Positions 11,773-23,716 of a stretch of DNA of 64,000 nucleotides are shown in pieces; the stretch's first letter is position 1; each line of letters opens with the position of its first letter. This DNA comes from Eurosta solidaginis. Taxonomy: Eukaryota; Arthropoda; Insecta; Diptera; Tephritidae. The notes beneath the pieces were generated by a model. It had not been told where the DNA came from. It searched no databases and saw nothing but the letters and a program-made list of their open reading frames with translations. Where the stretch lies: contig NC_090319.1 of assembly GCF_040869045.1 (NCBI RefSeq), positions 65,940,779-66,004,778 of the forward strand. Direction: 5' to 3'. The translations under genes were made by a program, and so were the position numbers.

Positions 11773-13184
11773 TATACCTTTCATGAAAATGAAATGGTAT
11801 ATTAATTTCGTCACGAAACCGAAAATTGTAAGTCCTTGAAGGAAAATAGATAGACCCACCATTAAGTATACCGAAATAATCAGGTTGAAGAGCTGAGTTG
11901 ATTTAGCCATGTCCGTCTGTCCGTCTGTCCGTCTGTCCGTCTGTCTGTTTGTATGCAAACTAGTCCCTCAATTTTTGAGATATCTTGATAAAATTTGGTG
12001 AGCAGGTGTATTTGGGTGTCCGATTAGACATTTGTCGGAACCGACCGGATCGGACCACTATAGCATATATCCTCCATACAACCGATTTTTCAGAAAAAGA
12101 GGATTTTTGTAATATCTTACCCAATTTAACAGATTGAAGCTTCAAACTTCACCATATACTTTCGTATATTGCACATATTGTTGCCTGAAAAAATTTATGA
12201 GATCGGTCGTATTTATTGTATATATCCCCCACAACCGATTGTTCAGATAAGGAACTTTTCGTAATTACTGCCCTATTTTAAGAGCTAGAGGCTTCAAATT
12301 TCAGCGAATGCTTACGTATATAGCATATATTATTGTCTGAAAAAATCATAAAGATCGGTGGTATATATAGTATATATATGGTGGTATATATAGTATATAT
12401 ATATAGTATATATATATATATTTTCGCAAATTTTAGCCCCATTTTAACAGCTAGAAGCTTCAAATTTCACCGAATATTTACTTATATAGCATGTATTGTT
12501 GTCTGAAAAAATCATAGAGATCGGTTGTATATATAGTATATATCTCATACAACCGATTGTTCAGATAAGAAACTTTTCGCAATTTCTACCCCATTTTAAC
12601 AGCTATAAGCTTCAAATTTCACCGATTGGTTACGTATATAGCATATATTGTTGTCTGAAAAAATCAGAGAGATCGGTTGTATATATAGTATATATCTCAT
12701 ACAACCGATTGTTCAGATAAGAAACTTTTCGCAATTTCTACCCCATTTTAACAGCTATAAGCTTCAAATTTCACCAACTGCTTACGTGTATAGCATATAT
12801 TGATGTCTGAAAAAATCATTGAGATCGGTGGTATACATAGTATATATCTCATACAACCGATTGTTCAGATAAGAAACTTTGCGCAATTTCTGCCCCGTTT
12901 TAACAGTTAGAAGCTTCAAATTTCACAAAATGCTTTCGTATATAGCATATATTGTTGTCTGAAAAAATCATAGAGATCGGTGGTATATATATTATATACT
13001 TCATATAAACTATCATATTGACCCCTTTTTTACGGCTAGAAGCTTCAAGATTCATCAAATTTCATTAAATAGTTACGTTTACGTCATATATTTTTGAAAT
13101 ACGTGATTCGTAGCCATAGTTTTTACATGCAGACCACAAAAAACGTGAAGCTTTGCATCCTCACACAGATTACCTACCTATTTT
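11773..13184 (+). repeat. Array 1, unit 4 (1412 bp)
   Basis: Near-identical to unit 3, with a few private changes such as TATTTATTGTATATAT near 12210. Confidence 0.85.
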
Positions 13185-14905
13185 TATACCTTTCATGAAA
13201 ATGAAATGGTATATTAATTTCGTCACGAAACCGAAAATTGTAAGTCCTTAAAGGAAAATAGATAGACCCACCATTAAGTATACCGAAATAATCAGGTTGA
13301 AGAGCTGAGTTGATTTAGCCATGTCCGTCTGTCCGTCTGTCCGTCTGTCTGTTTGTATGCAAACTAGTCCCTCAATTTTTGAGATATCTTGATAAAATTT
13401 GGTGAGCAGGTGTATTTGGGTGTCCGATTAGACATTTGTCGGAACCGACCGGATCGGACCACTATAGCATATATCCTCCATACAACCGATTTTTCAGAAA
13501 AAGAGGATTTTTGTAATATCTTACCCAATTTAACAGATTGAAGCTTCAAACTTCACCATATACTTTCGTATATTGCACATATTGTTGCCTGAAAAAATTT
13601 ATGAGATCGGTCGTATATATAGTATATATCCCCCACAACCGATTGTTCAGATAAGGAACTTTTCGTAATTACTGCCCTATTTTAAGGGCTAGAGGCTTCA
13701 AATTTCAGCGAATGCTTACGTATATAGCATATATTATTGTCTGAAAAAATCATAAAGATCGGTGGTATATATAGTATATATATGGTGGTATATATAGTAT
13801 ATATATATAATATATATATATATATATTTTCGCAAATTTTAGCCCCATTTTAACAGATTGAAGCTTCAAACTTCACCATATACTTTCGTATATTGCACAT
13901 ACTGTTGCCTGAAAAAATTTATGAGATCGGTCGTATTTATAGTATATATCCCCCACAACCGATTGTTCAGATAAGGAACTTTTCGTAATTACTGCCCTAT
14001 TTTAAGAGCTAGAAGCTTCAAATTTCAGCGAATGGTTACGTATATAGCATATATTATTGTCTGAAAAAATCATAAAGATCGGTGGTATATATAGTATATA
14101 TATGGTGGTATATATAGTATATATATATAGTATATATATATATATTTTCGCAAATTTTAGCCCCATTTTAACAGCTAGAAGCTTCAAATTTCACCGAATA
14201 TTTACTTATATAGCATATATTGTTGTCTGAAAAAATCATAGAGATCGGTTGTATATATAGTATATATCTCATACAACCGATTGTTCAGATAAGAAACTTT
14301 TCGCAATTTCTACCCCATTTTAACAGCTATAAGCTTCAAATTTCACCGATTGGTTACGTATATAGCATATATTGTTGTCTGAAAAAATCAGAGAGATCGG
14401 TTGTATATATAGTATATATCTCATACAACCGATTGTTCAGATAAGAAACTTTTCGCAATTTCTACCCCATTTTAACAGCTATAAGCTTCAAATTTCACCA
14501 ACTGCTTACGTGTATAGCATATATTGATGTCTGAAAAAATCATTGAGATCGGTGGTATACATAGTATATATCTCATACAAGCGATTGTTCAGATAAGAAA
14601 CTTTGCGCAATTTCTGCCCCGTTTTAACAGTTAGAAGCTTCAAATTTCACAAAATGCTTTCGTATATAGCATATATTGTTGTCTGAAAAAATCATAGAGA
14701 TCGGTGGTATATATATTATATACTTCATATAAAATGTCATATTGACCCCTTTTTTAGGGCTAGAAGCTTCAAGATTCATCAAATTTCATCAAATAGCTAC
14801 GTTTACGTCATATATTTTTGAAATACGTGATTCGTAGCCATAGTTTTTACATGCAGACCACAAAAAACGTGAAGCTTTGCATCCTCACACAGATTACCTG
14901 CCTAT
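13185..14905 (+). repeat. Array 1, unit 5 (about 1720 bp, internal duplication)
   Basis: About 310 bp longer than units 3 and 4 because two 152-bp monomers are duplicated (13555-13850 repeated at 13860-14160), the signature of unequal exchange between monomers. Confidence 0.85.
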
Positions 14906-15707
14906 TTTTTATTTTATATTTATCTTAAAAATCGTTTAGATATGTTCAAATTTCACCAAATGCTTACGTGTATAGCATATATTGTTGTCTGAGAAAATCA
15001 TAGATACCGGTGGTATATATAGTATATATCCCATACAACCGATTGTTCAGATAAGAAACCTTGCGCAATTTCTTCCCCATTTTAACAGTTATAAGCTTCA
15101 AATTTCACCGATTGCTTACGTATATAGTATGTATTGTTGTGTCAAAAAATCATAGAGATCGGTGATATATATAATATATATATGATGGTATATATAGTAT
15201 ATATATATAGTATATATATATAGTATATATATATAGTATATATATATTTTTTTACGATTTCGGCCCCATTTTAACAGCTAGAAGCTTCAAATTTCACCAA
15301 CTGCTTACGTGTATAGCATATATTGATGTCTGAAAAAATCATTGAGATCGGTGGTATACATAGTATATATCTCATACAACCGATTGTTCAGATAAGAAAC
15401 TTTGCGCAATTTCTGCCCCGTTTTAACAGTTAGAAGCTTCAAATTTCACAAAATGCTTTCGTATATAGCATATATTGTTGTCTGAAAAAATCATAGAGAT
15501 CGGCGGTATATATATTATATACTTCATATAAAATGTCATTTTGACCCCTTTTTTACGGATAGAATCTTCAAAATTCATCAAATTTCATCAAATAGTTACG
15601 TTTACGTCATATATTTTTGAAATACGTGATTCGTAGCCATAGTTTTTACATGCAGACCACAAAAAACCTGAAACTTTGCATCCTCACACGAAGTACCTAC
15701 CTGTTTT
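14906..15707 (+). repeat. Array 1 tail, first part (diverged monomers)
   Basis: After the last unit comes TATTTATCTTAAAAATCG and then older, more diverged copies of the same monomers plus TA-rich tracts. An almost collinear copy lies at 35022-35776 in array 2. Confidence 0.8.
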
Positions 15708-18700
15708 TATACTCAGTTGAGCAGAGCTCACAGAGTATATTAAGTTTGATTGGATAACGGTTGGTTGTACATATATAAAGGAATCGAGATAGATATAGAC
15801 TTCCATATATCAAAACGGACCGTCCGTCCGTTAACACGATAACTTGAGTAAATTTTGAGGTATCTTGATGAAATTTGGTATGTAGGTTCCTGAGCACTCA
15901 TCTCAGATCGCTATTTAAAATGAACGATATCGGACTATAACCACGCCCACTTTTTCGATATCGAAAATTTCGAAAAACCGAAAAAGTGCGATAATTCATT
16001 ACAAAATACAGATAAAGCGACGAAACTTGGTGGATGGGTTGACGTTATGACGCAGAATAGAAAACTAGTAAGATTTTGGACAATGGGCGTGGCACCGCCC
16101 ACTTTTACAAGAAGGTAATTTAAAAGTTTTGCAAGCTGTAATTTGGCAGTCGTTGAAGATATCATGATGGAATTTGGCAGGAACGTTACTACTATTACTA
16201 TATATTTGCTAAATAAAAATTAGCAAAATTGGATTAAGAACACGCCCACTTTTAAAAAAAAAATTTTTTTTAATTCAAATTTTAACAAAAAATTTAATAT
16301 CTTTACTGTATATAAGTAAATTAAGTCAAAATTCAACTCCAGTAATGATATGATGCAACAAAATACAAAAATAAAAGAAAATTTCAAAATGGGCGTGGCT
16401 CCGCCCATTTTCATTTAGTTTGTCTAGAATACTTTTATTGCCATAATTCGAACAAAAATTTACCAATCCTTCTCAAATTTGGTAGGAGCATAGATTCTAT
16501 GACGTTAACTGTTCTCTATGAAAATGGGCGAAATCGGTGGAAGCCACACCCAGTTTTTATACACAGTCCACCGTCTGTCCTTCCGCTCGGCCGTTAACAT
16601 AATAACTTGAGCAAAATCCGATATATCTTTACTAAACTAAGCCCACTTACTTATATGAACTCCCTTTATCTTGGTATAAAAAATTGCCGAAATCCGACCA
16701 TAACCACGCCCACTTTATCGATATCGAAAATTACGAAAAATTAAAAAAATGCCATAATTCTATACCAAATACGAAAAAAGGGATGAAACATGGTAACTGG
16801 ATTGGTTTATTGACGCAAAATATAACTTTGGAAAAAACTTTGTAAAATGGGTGTGACACCTACCATATTAAGTAGAAGAAAATGAAAAAGTTCTACAAGG
16901 CGAAATCAACAGCCCTTGGAATCTTGGCAGGATACTGTTAGTGGTATTGCATATATAAATAAATTTGCAGTACCCGACAGATGATTTTCTGGATCACCTG
17001 GTCCACATTTTGGTCGATACCGCGAGAACGCCTTCACATATACATCTAAGGGCCACTCGCTTTTAAAACCCTCATTAATACCTTTAATTTGATATCCATA
17101 TCGTACAAACACATACTAAAGTCACCCCTGTCCCACCCTAATGGCGATATCTCGAAAAGGCGTCCACCTATAGACCTAATGCCCACTCCCTCTTAAAATG
17201 CTCAGTAACACCTTTCGTTTGATACCCATATCGTACAAACATTCTAGAGTCACCCCGGGCCCACCCTAATGGCGATATCTCGAAAAGACGTCCACCTATA
17301 GACCTAATGCCTACTCCCTCTTAAAATGCTCAGTAACACCTTTCGTTTGATACCCATATCGTACAAACATTCTAGAGTCACACCTGGCCCACCCTAATGG
17401 CGATATCGCGAAAAGGCGTCCACCTATAGACCTAATTCGCACTCCCTCTTAAAATGCTGAGTAACACCTTTCGTTTGATACCCATATCGTACAAACATTA
17501 TAGAGTCACCCTTGGTCCACCTTTATGGCGATATCTCCCTTTTAAAACACTCATTACCACCTTTCATTTGATACCCATATCGTACAAACACATTCTAGAG
17601 TCACCCTGGCCCACCCTAATGGCGATGTCTCGAAAAGGCGTCCACCTATAGACCTAATGCCCACTCCCTCTTAAAATGCTCAGTAACACCTTTCGTTTGA
17701 TACCCATATCGTACAAACATTCTAGAGTCACCCCTGGCCCACCCTAATGGCGATATCTCGAAAGGGCGTCCACCTATAGACCTAATGACCACTCCCTCTT
17801 AAAATGCTCAGTAACACCTTTCATTTGATACCCATATCGTACAAACTCATTCTAGAGTCACCCTTGGGCCACCCTAATGGCGATATCTCGAAAAGGCGTC
17901 CACCTATAGACCTAATGCCCACTCCCGTTTAAAATGCTCAGTAACACCTTTCGTTTGATACCCATATCGTACAAACATTCTAGAGTCACCCCTGGCCCAC
18001 CCTAATGGCGATATCTCGAAAGGGCGTCCACCTATAGACCTAGTGCCCACTCCCTCTTAAAATGCTCAGGAATACCTTTCGTTTGATGCCCATATCGTAC
18101 AAACACATTCTAGAGTCACCCCTGGCCCACCCTAATGACGATATCTCGAAACGGCGTCCATCTATAGACCTCATGCCCACTCCCTCTTAAAATGCTCAGT
18201 AACACCTTTCGTTTGATACCCATATCGTACAAACATTCTAGAGTCACCCTTGGTCCACCTTTATGGCGATATCTCGAAAAGGCGTTCACCTATAGAACTA
18301 AGGATTACTCCCTTTTAAAATACTTATTGCCATCTTTCATTTGATACCCATATCATACAAACACATTCTAGAGTCACCCCTGGCCCACCCTAAAGGCGTC
18401 CACCTATAGACCTAATGCCCACTCCCTCTTAAAATGCTCAGTAACACTTCGTTTGATACCCATATCGTACAAACATTCTAGAGTCACCCCAGGCCCACCC
18501 TAATGGCGATATCTCGAAAAGGCGTCCACCTATATTCCTAATTCCCACTCCCTCTTAAAATGCTCAGTAACACCTTTCGTTTGATACCCATATCGTACAA
18601 ACATTCTAGAGTCACCCTTGGTCCACCTTTATGGCGATATCTCGAAAAGGCGTCCACCTATAGACCTAATGCCCACTCCCTCTTAAAATGCTCAGTAACA

Positions 18701-19999
18701 CCTTTCGTTTGATACCCATATCGTACAAACATTCTAGAGTCACCCCTGGCCCACCCTAATGGCGATATCTCGAGAGGGCGTCCTCCTATAGACCTAGTGC
18801 CCACTCCCTCTTAAAATGCTCAGTAACACCTTTCGTTTGATGCCCATATCGTACAAACACATTCTAGAGTCACCCCTGGCCCACCCTAATGACGATATCT
18901 CGAAAAGGCGTCCACTTATAGACCTCATGCCCACTCCCTCTTAAAATGCTCAGTAACACCTTTCGATTGATACCCATATCGTACAAACATTCTAGAGTCA
19001 CCCTTGGTCCACCTTTATGGCGATATCTCGAAAAGGCGTCCACCTATAGAACTAAGGATTACTCCCTTTTAAAATACTCATTACCATCTTTCATTTGATA
19101 CCCATATCATACAAACACATTCTAGAGTCACCCCTGGCCCACCCTAATGGCGACATTTCGAAAAGGCGTCCACCTATAGACCTAATGCCCACTCCCTCTT
19201 AAAATGCTCAGTAACACTTTTCGTTTGATACCCATATTGTACAAACGCATTTTAGAGTCACCCCTGGCCCACCCTAATGGCGATATCTCGAAAAGACGTC
19301 CACCTATAGACCTAATGCCCACTCCCTCTTAAAATGCTCAGTAACACCTTTCATTTGATTCCCATATCGTACAAACACATTTTAGAGACACCCCTGGTCC
19401 ACCTTTATGGCGATATTTCGAAACGGCGTGCACCTATGGAACTAAGGATCACTCCTTTTCAAAATACTCATTAACAGCTTTCATTTGATACCCATATCGT
19501 ACAAACATATTCTAGAGTCACCCCTGGTCCACCTTTATGGCGATTTCTCGAAAAGGCGTTCACCTATAGAACTAAAGCCCATTCCCTTTTAAAATACTCA
19601 TTACCACCTTTCATTTGATACCCATATCGTACAAACACATTCTAGAGTCACCCCTGGTCCACCTTAATGGGGACATCTCGAAAAGGCGTCCACCGATAGA
19701 CCTAAGGCCCACTCCCTCTTAAAATGCTCAGTAACACCTTTCATTTGATACCCATATCGTACAAACAAATTCTAGAGTCAGCCCTGGTCCACCTTTATGG
19801 CGATATCCCTAAATGGCGTCCATCCATAGAACTATGGCCTACTCTCTCTTAAAATACTCTTTAATACCTTTCATTTGATACACATGTCATACAACCACAT
19901 TCCAGGGTTACCCCAGGTTCATTTTCCTTATTTGGTCTCCATAGCTCTCAACTGAGTATGTAATGTTCGGTTGCACCCGAACTTAGTCTTCCTTACTTG
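15708..19999 (+). mobile_element. Second Helentron-like family, copy A (4292 bp, nested in array 1 tail)
   Basis: Begins TATACTCAGTTGAGCAGAG and ends with the inverted subterminal copy CTCAACTGAGTA (19947-19958), hairpin GTTCGGTTGCACCCGAAC (19965-19982) and terminus CCTTACTTG followed by T. The unoccupied site is present in array 2 near 35776 (ACCTACCTG followed by a T run), so both ends are known almost to the base and no target duplication is seen. The inside has 'GGGCGTGG'-rich sequence and a long ~127-bp tandem array. No protein is encoded. Confidence 0.8.
17100..19930. repeat. ~127-bp tandem array inside copy A (about 23 units)
   Basis: Units carry TCTAGAGTCACCCCTGG, ATGGCGATATCTCGAAAAGG, GACCTAATGCCCACTCCC and TTTGATACCCATATCGTACA. 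I count about 23 copies by the GAGTCAC box. Some short units lack part of the sequence (near 17530 and 18390). The same repeat occurs in copies B and D at lower copy number. Confidence 0.85.
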
Positions 20000-20175
20000 T
20001 TTATTTTATATTTATCTTAAAAATCGTTAAGGTATGTAGATCTGTTCACTATATATTTCTTATCTTATACATCCGATTATTCGGAGATTACGAACAGGAT
20101 AAGATTATTGTTCAGCCCCATTCATGAAAGGTATGAAGTCTTCGGCACAGCCGAAGACAGTCCCGTTCTTACTAG
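20000..20175 (+). repeat. Array 1 tail, terminal part with 3' hairpin
   Basis: Continues the tail interrupted by copy A. It carries the subterminal inverted repeat at 20121-20134, the hairpin at 20138-20158 (stem GTCTTCGGC, loop ACA) and the terminus TTCTTACTAG. The same sequence ends array 2 at 35954. Confidence 0.8.
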
Positions 20176-20323
20176 TTTTTGTTTATTTTTGAGTTTAAAC
20201 ATTTTAGTACTAATTAGATTTTTCTTATTTGAAGTTATTCAAAAATTTTTAAGTTAACACGAAAACTCAATTAAGAATTATTTTAAAAATTAAAGTAAAG
20301 AGTACAAAGTAGTTAACACTATA

Positions 20324-20442
20324 ATGGATATGGAAGAATTCTGTCTTTTTCTTCATAACACGAAGAAGATCATAGAGGCAATCATAAAAGCAATGAAGTC
20401 ATCACCGATCATACTGAATGCAGAACTCAAACATGTTGAGCA
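20324..20442 (+). CDS. Possible orphan first coding exon, unknown product
   Basis: An ATG in a good fly context (ACTATAATGG) opens a 119-nt frame of 39 codons plus 2 nt, ending at a textbook splice donor (GAGCA, then GTAAGTTT). The predicted start is MDMEEFCLFLHNTKKIIEAI, a soluble, helix-prone, Lys/Glu-rich segment with no signal peptide. It begins about 150 bp after the end of the Helentron-like array. I do not recognise the family and cannot find the next exon; the frame at 21894-22112 (+) is one unproven candidate. It could be the start of a real host gene, or a chance open stretch next to a GT. Confidence 0.35.
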
Positions 20443-22656
20443 GTAAGTTTGTTTAACAAGAATGATTTACATGAAAATTTCACTTTGAAAATTTTATGAT
20501 TCCTGTGAATCAAAAAAAAAAAAAATATATATATATATATATTGTTGCGATGTGTAATTTATGACTTTCGCGGTTTGTTTTCTTTTTTTTGGCACGCTCT
20601 CAAAAGTTTGTCTTTACCACTGCCTATCAATGAGCAAAAAATAACAATATTTATCGGTGAGATAATGTTTTGAAAAATAACATTTTGACTAACAACAAAC
20701 AACTTGTCAACATGTACATCGCACTCATACATCTATGTATTTACGTACATACATATCTACATATTTTTAACTAAATCAGAAACGAACGGATGTTTTTGCA
20801 CATATGTATGTACATAGCGCACACCTAGATCAATAGAGAGATAACTTAAAAACCTAAAATTTTGAAGTTAAGCATACCTCTCGGTTTCTCGATTCAATAC
20901 CTACGGAACTAATCAGCCTGAAAAGGCATTGTAAAAAATAAAAATAGCATTGGCACATACCCTTTTTCGCCTTTTCTGATGTTTTAAATTTTTTGGGTGG
21001 ATCGCTGTTTGAATGTATGTAGGTGTGCGATATAAACACTTTGGCTGATATACTTAAGCACATCAGTAAATATTTACCAAACAATTTTCTAAACTTGATG
21101 TACGTCATAAATACATACGTATGTATTCATGTGAGTATATATATATGAATTTTTTACTGGCCAGATTTATGCATAAGTACATATGTACGTACAAACGTGA
21201 ACACTAAAATAGCAGCAAAACTAATCAACAAATTTTCTCTTTTTAATAAAAAAACTTTAAAGAATTGTATCACTAAAAAGTGCGAAAAGTTTTTGAGTAT
21301 ATCGAAAAATTAAATCTTAGGAAACTCGAATCTTAGTTAGAAAAAATTTAAACCCTTTGTATGGAAATAAATTTAAAGCACCACCAATTTAGTGACACTT
21401 AAAACTTTTACTTTGGTTGATCAAAATGAAGTCGACTGCAAAACTGCATACTCAAAAAGTTTCGTAAATTTCTAACTCAAAATTTTAAAATATTTATGGA
21501 TATACCGGGTTCGATAGCTATAGGCCGATAAAAACAAAAGCAATTGTTATTTATGGAGATTTTTAAAGAATTTCGAAGAATTTTCGAACTTTATTGGAAA
21601 CGTATTCGGAATTTGTAAACATAGCTTTTATTATACAATTATTCAATTTAGTTTCTTAAGTTGATTTTAATTAACAAAAACAAAAAAAGAGGTGAAAAGA
21701 ACTAATACAATCTGCTGATATTTTTTGGTATTCGCAGGTGTGTTTGTTTGTAGTACTTGTGTCTAAATTTTTACCTCTGAAAACTCGAAAGCTACATCAA
21801 AAGCAAATACAAAAAACTTTTTCAAATATTTTATTCTTTAAATAATTTTCATAAAATAATGAAAAAGCCCAAAGGAATTTTACAATAAAAACTGTGTTAA
21901 ACAATTTAGAAAAGAAATTCAAAACGAAAATTCGATGTTTTTTAAATCAGAGAGTTAATGAAGTAATTAGTCAGGTTTTCTACATTAGAGCGTTTATTAA
22001 TCTCTCGTGCAAACTAAAAAATGTTAGTTACTTAATTGTAAAAATTTATTCAGCTTTGCTTAGCTCGGATAAGGATTTTATTTGGAATGTAACGAACGAC
22101 AAAAATATTTAATTATTTAATATGCAAAATTTGACTTCTGCAGCATTTGCAGCAAAAGATATAAAAGGTTTTAGATAAATAAGCACATGTTTGGTTAGGC
22201 GCAATATTTAGGAATAATAACAAGAGCATAAGCTCTTAGTAGGAAAACAATTTGGGTTTCTTTCAAAAATGTATGTACATATGTGTATGTATATATGTAT
22301 GGTGTTCGAAAGTAAAAGCGTCATCACTTTTCAAAAACTAGACGACTAACAAAGAAAGCAAAAAAGTCAACAACTTGTTTTTAACACTAAATTTCAGAGT
22401 TTTTCATAATTTCTTCGAAAAACCCCGTTCTAGGAATTTTAGTTGAAAAAAAAAAACACCTAAAGTATATTGAATTTCTTTTAGAGAAATAACGACTGGG
22501 AATTGGCCAAAATAATTTTTTTTCAGTGATCCATCCATAAGCAACAAGTGATTTGGTTTTTTTTTTTTTTTCGATCCACAAAATGGTTGAACCTTTGGTA
22601 AAACAGAACAGTTTTCAGCCCTATAACAAGCCTACTTTTTCTAAATTTAATCACAA
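20443..22656. other. No recognised gene; AT-rich, possible intron
   Basis: Contains an A-run plus (AT)n microsatellite at 20515-20541 and many ACATACATAT/GTACATATGT words common in fly non-coding DNA. ATAGGCCGATAAAAACAAAA at about 21520-21540 matches the - strand near 32085-32105, so at least one dispersed repeat fragment is present. Otherwise nothing is recognisable. Confidence 0.5.
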
Positions 22657-22667
22657 TATATCGGCGT
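22657..22667. repeat. Target-site duplication, left (11 bp)
   Basis: TATATCGGCGT, repeated exactly at 23370-23380. Confidence 0.85.
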
Positions 22668-23369
22668 TAAATGGGTTTGATGGTGAATGAGGACAAAACG
22701 AAGTACCTGCTGTCATCGAGCAAAGAGTCAGCGCATATCCGCCTTGGCAACCACGCTACTGTTGGCAGCCATAATTTCGAAATAGTAAAAGACTTCGTTT
22801 ATTTGGGAAACAGCATCAACACCAGCAACATCAGCTCTGAAATACAGCGAAGAATCACTCTTGCCAATAAATGCTACTTTGAACTAGGTAGGCAATTGAA
22901 AAGTATAGTTCTCTCTTGGCAAACGAAAATCATACTCTACAAGTCACTTATCGTACCCGTCCTGCTATACGGGGCAGAAGTGTGGACCATGACAACAGCA
23001 GATAAAGCGGCTCTGGGAGTTTTCGAGAGAAAAGTTCTTCGAAAGATGGCGAAGTACCGAAGAAGATTTAACGACGAGCTTTATGCACACATCAACATAG
23101 TCCAGCAAATTAAAACGCAGCGGCTGTGCTGGCTAGGCCATGTTATGCGTATGAAAGATGGCGCTCCGGCCAAGAAAGTGTTTCTATCGGAACCCGCCTA
23201 TTGAAGCAGAGGTAGAGGGCGGCCCCCACTTCGTTGGAAGGACCAGGTGGAAAACGATTTAAACTCCTTGGTGTGACCAATTGGCGCCGGTTGGCATAGA
23301 GAAGGAGCCACTGGCGCGCCTTTTTGGACGGCCATAACCGTTTAAACGGTTAAGCGCCAATTAAGTAAG
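22668..23369 (+). mobile_element. 5'-truncated LINE insertion (702 bp)
   Basis: A + strand insertion between perfect 11-bp duplications, ending in the short repeat TTAAGTAAG. It holds only the C-terminal part of a reverse transcriptase. It lies downstream of the last visible Cyclin G donor, so probably in that gene's final intron. Confidence 0.85.
22671..23330 (+). pseudogene. LINE reverse transcriptase C-terminus
   Basis: The open frame 22671-23204 reads LMVNEDKTKYL, FVYLGNSIN, LYGAEVWTMT, FERKVLRKM and RLCWLGHVMRM, the conserved post-catalytic region of many insect LINEs. The conserved GRPPLRWKDQVENDL stretch follows in the same frame after a TGA at about 23202-23204. A further TGA and frame loss come before the end near 23330. 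The catalytic YxDD region is absent because of 5' truncation. The clade is uncertain; it looks closest to RTE- or I-type elements without visible RNase H. Confidence 0.85.
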
Positions 23370-23380
23370 TATATCGGCGT
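23370..23380. repeat. Target-site duplication, right (11 bp)
   Basis: Perfect match to 22657-22667. Confidence 0.85.
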
Positions 23381-23501
23381 GTCATACAAACACTAACACT
23401 TTAAAATTTTTTTGCATAGGACATTTTTTCTAAAAAAAATGTTAAATGTTAATTTTCGTATCGTACGTCGATATACATTTTTTGTTTGCATTCAAACTCA
23501 C

Positions 23502-23716
23502 CTAGAACGGCATCCATCATCCATAATATTCACTTGACCCTCATCGATGGTGGGTAGATCGGTAGAAAAACGATTAGTTGGACGTAAAACTTTCATAGTA
23601 CGACTCGATAATTTCCAAACTAAACGTTGCTTATACGGTTGCTTATTTTGACCATTGTAATGAGATAAAATGTCAGCAACAATGGTAAAGCCACAACTGA
23701 ATACACGATCGGGAAT
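23502..23716 (-). CDS. CycG: CycG exon 4 (C-terminal region)
   Basis: 215 nt from IPDRVFSCGFTIVADILSHY to MDDGCRS. It is longer at its 3' side than a terminal exon would allow because no stop is reached; the frame runs into the donor GTGAGTTT with 2 nt left over, requiring one more exon. Confidence 0.88.

Larger units (their letters stand above)
2880..20175 (+). mobile_element. Composite Helentron/DINE-like element, array 1 (five ~1.4-kb tandem units)
   Basis: Begins TATACCTTTCATGAAA, a 5' inverted-repeat end that folds back on ATGAAATGGTATA. It ends with an inverted copy of that end (TTCATGAAAGGTAT, 20121-20134), a perfect 9-bp-stem hairpin (20138-20158) and the terminus ACTAG followed by T. 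This order (5' TIR, 3' subterminal inverted copy, hairpin, CTRR-like end, no target duplication, insertion between T and T) is the known architecture of Helentron-associated non-autonomous elements. It also holds the (GTCY)n tract known from dipteran 'mini-me'/DINE elements. Inside are five tandem units, a copia element and a second Helentron-like family copy. It encodes no protein of its own. Confidence 0.75.

Noticed and set aside
17100..19930. Regular ~127-bp repeats as a CRISPR array
   Set aside because: The units are fully repeated with no unique spacers, the genome is an insect, and the array lies inside a transposon copy.
21894..22112. 72-codon frame as second exon of the gene starting at 20324
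   Set aside because: No clear acceptor in the required phase was found and the composition is AT-rich; kept only as an unproven candidate.
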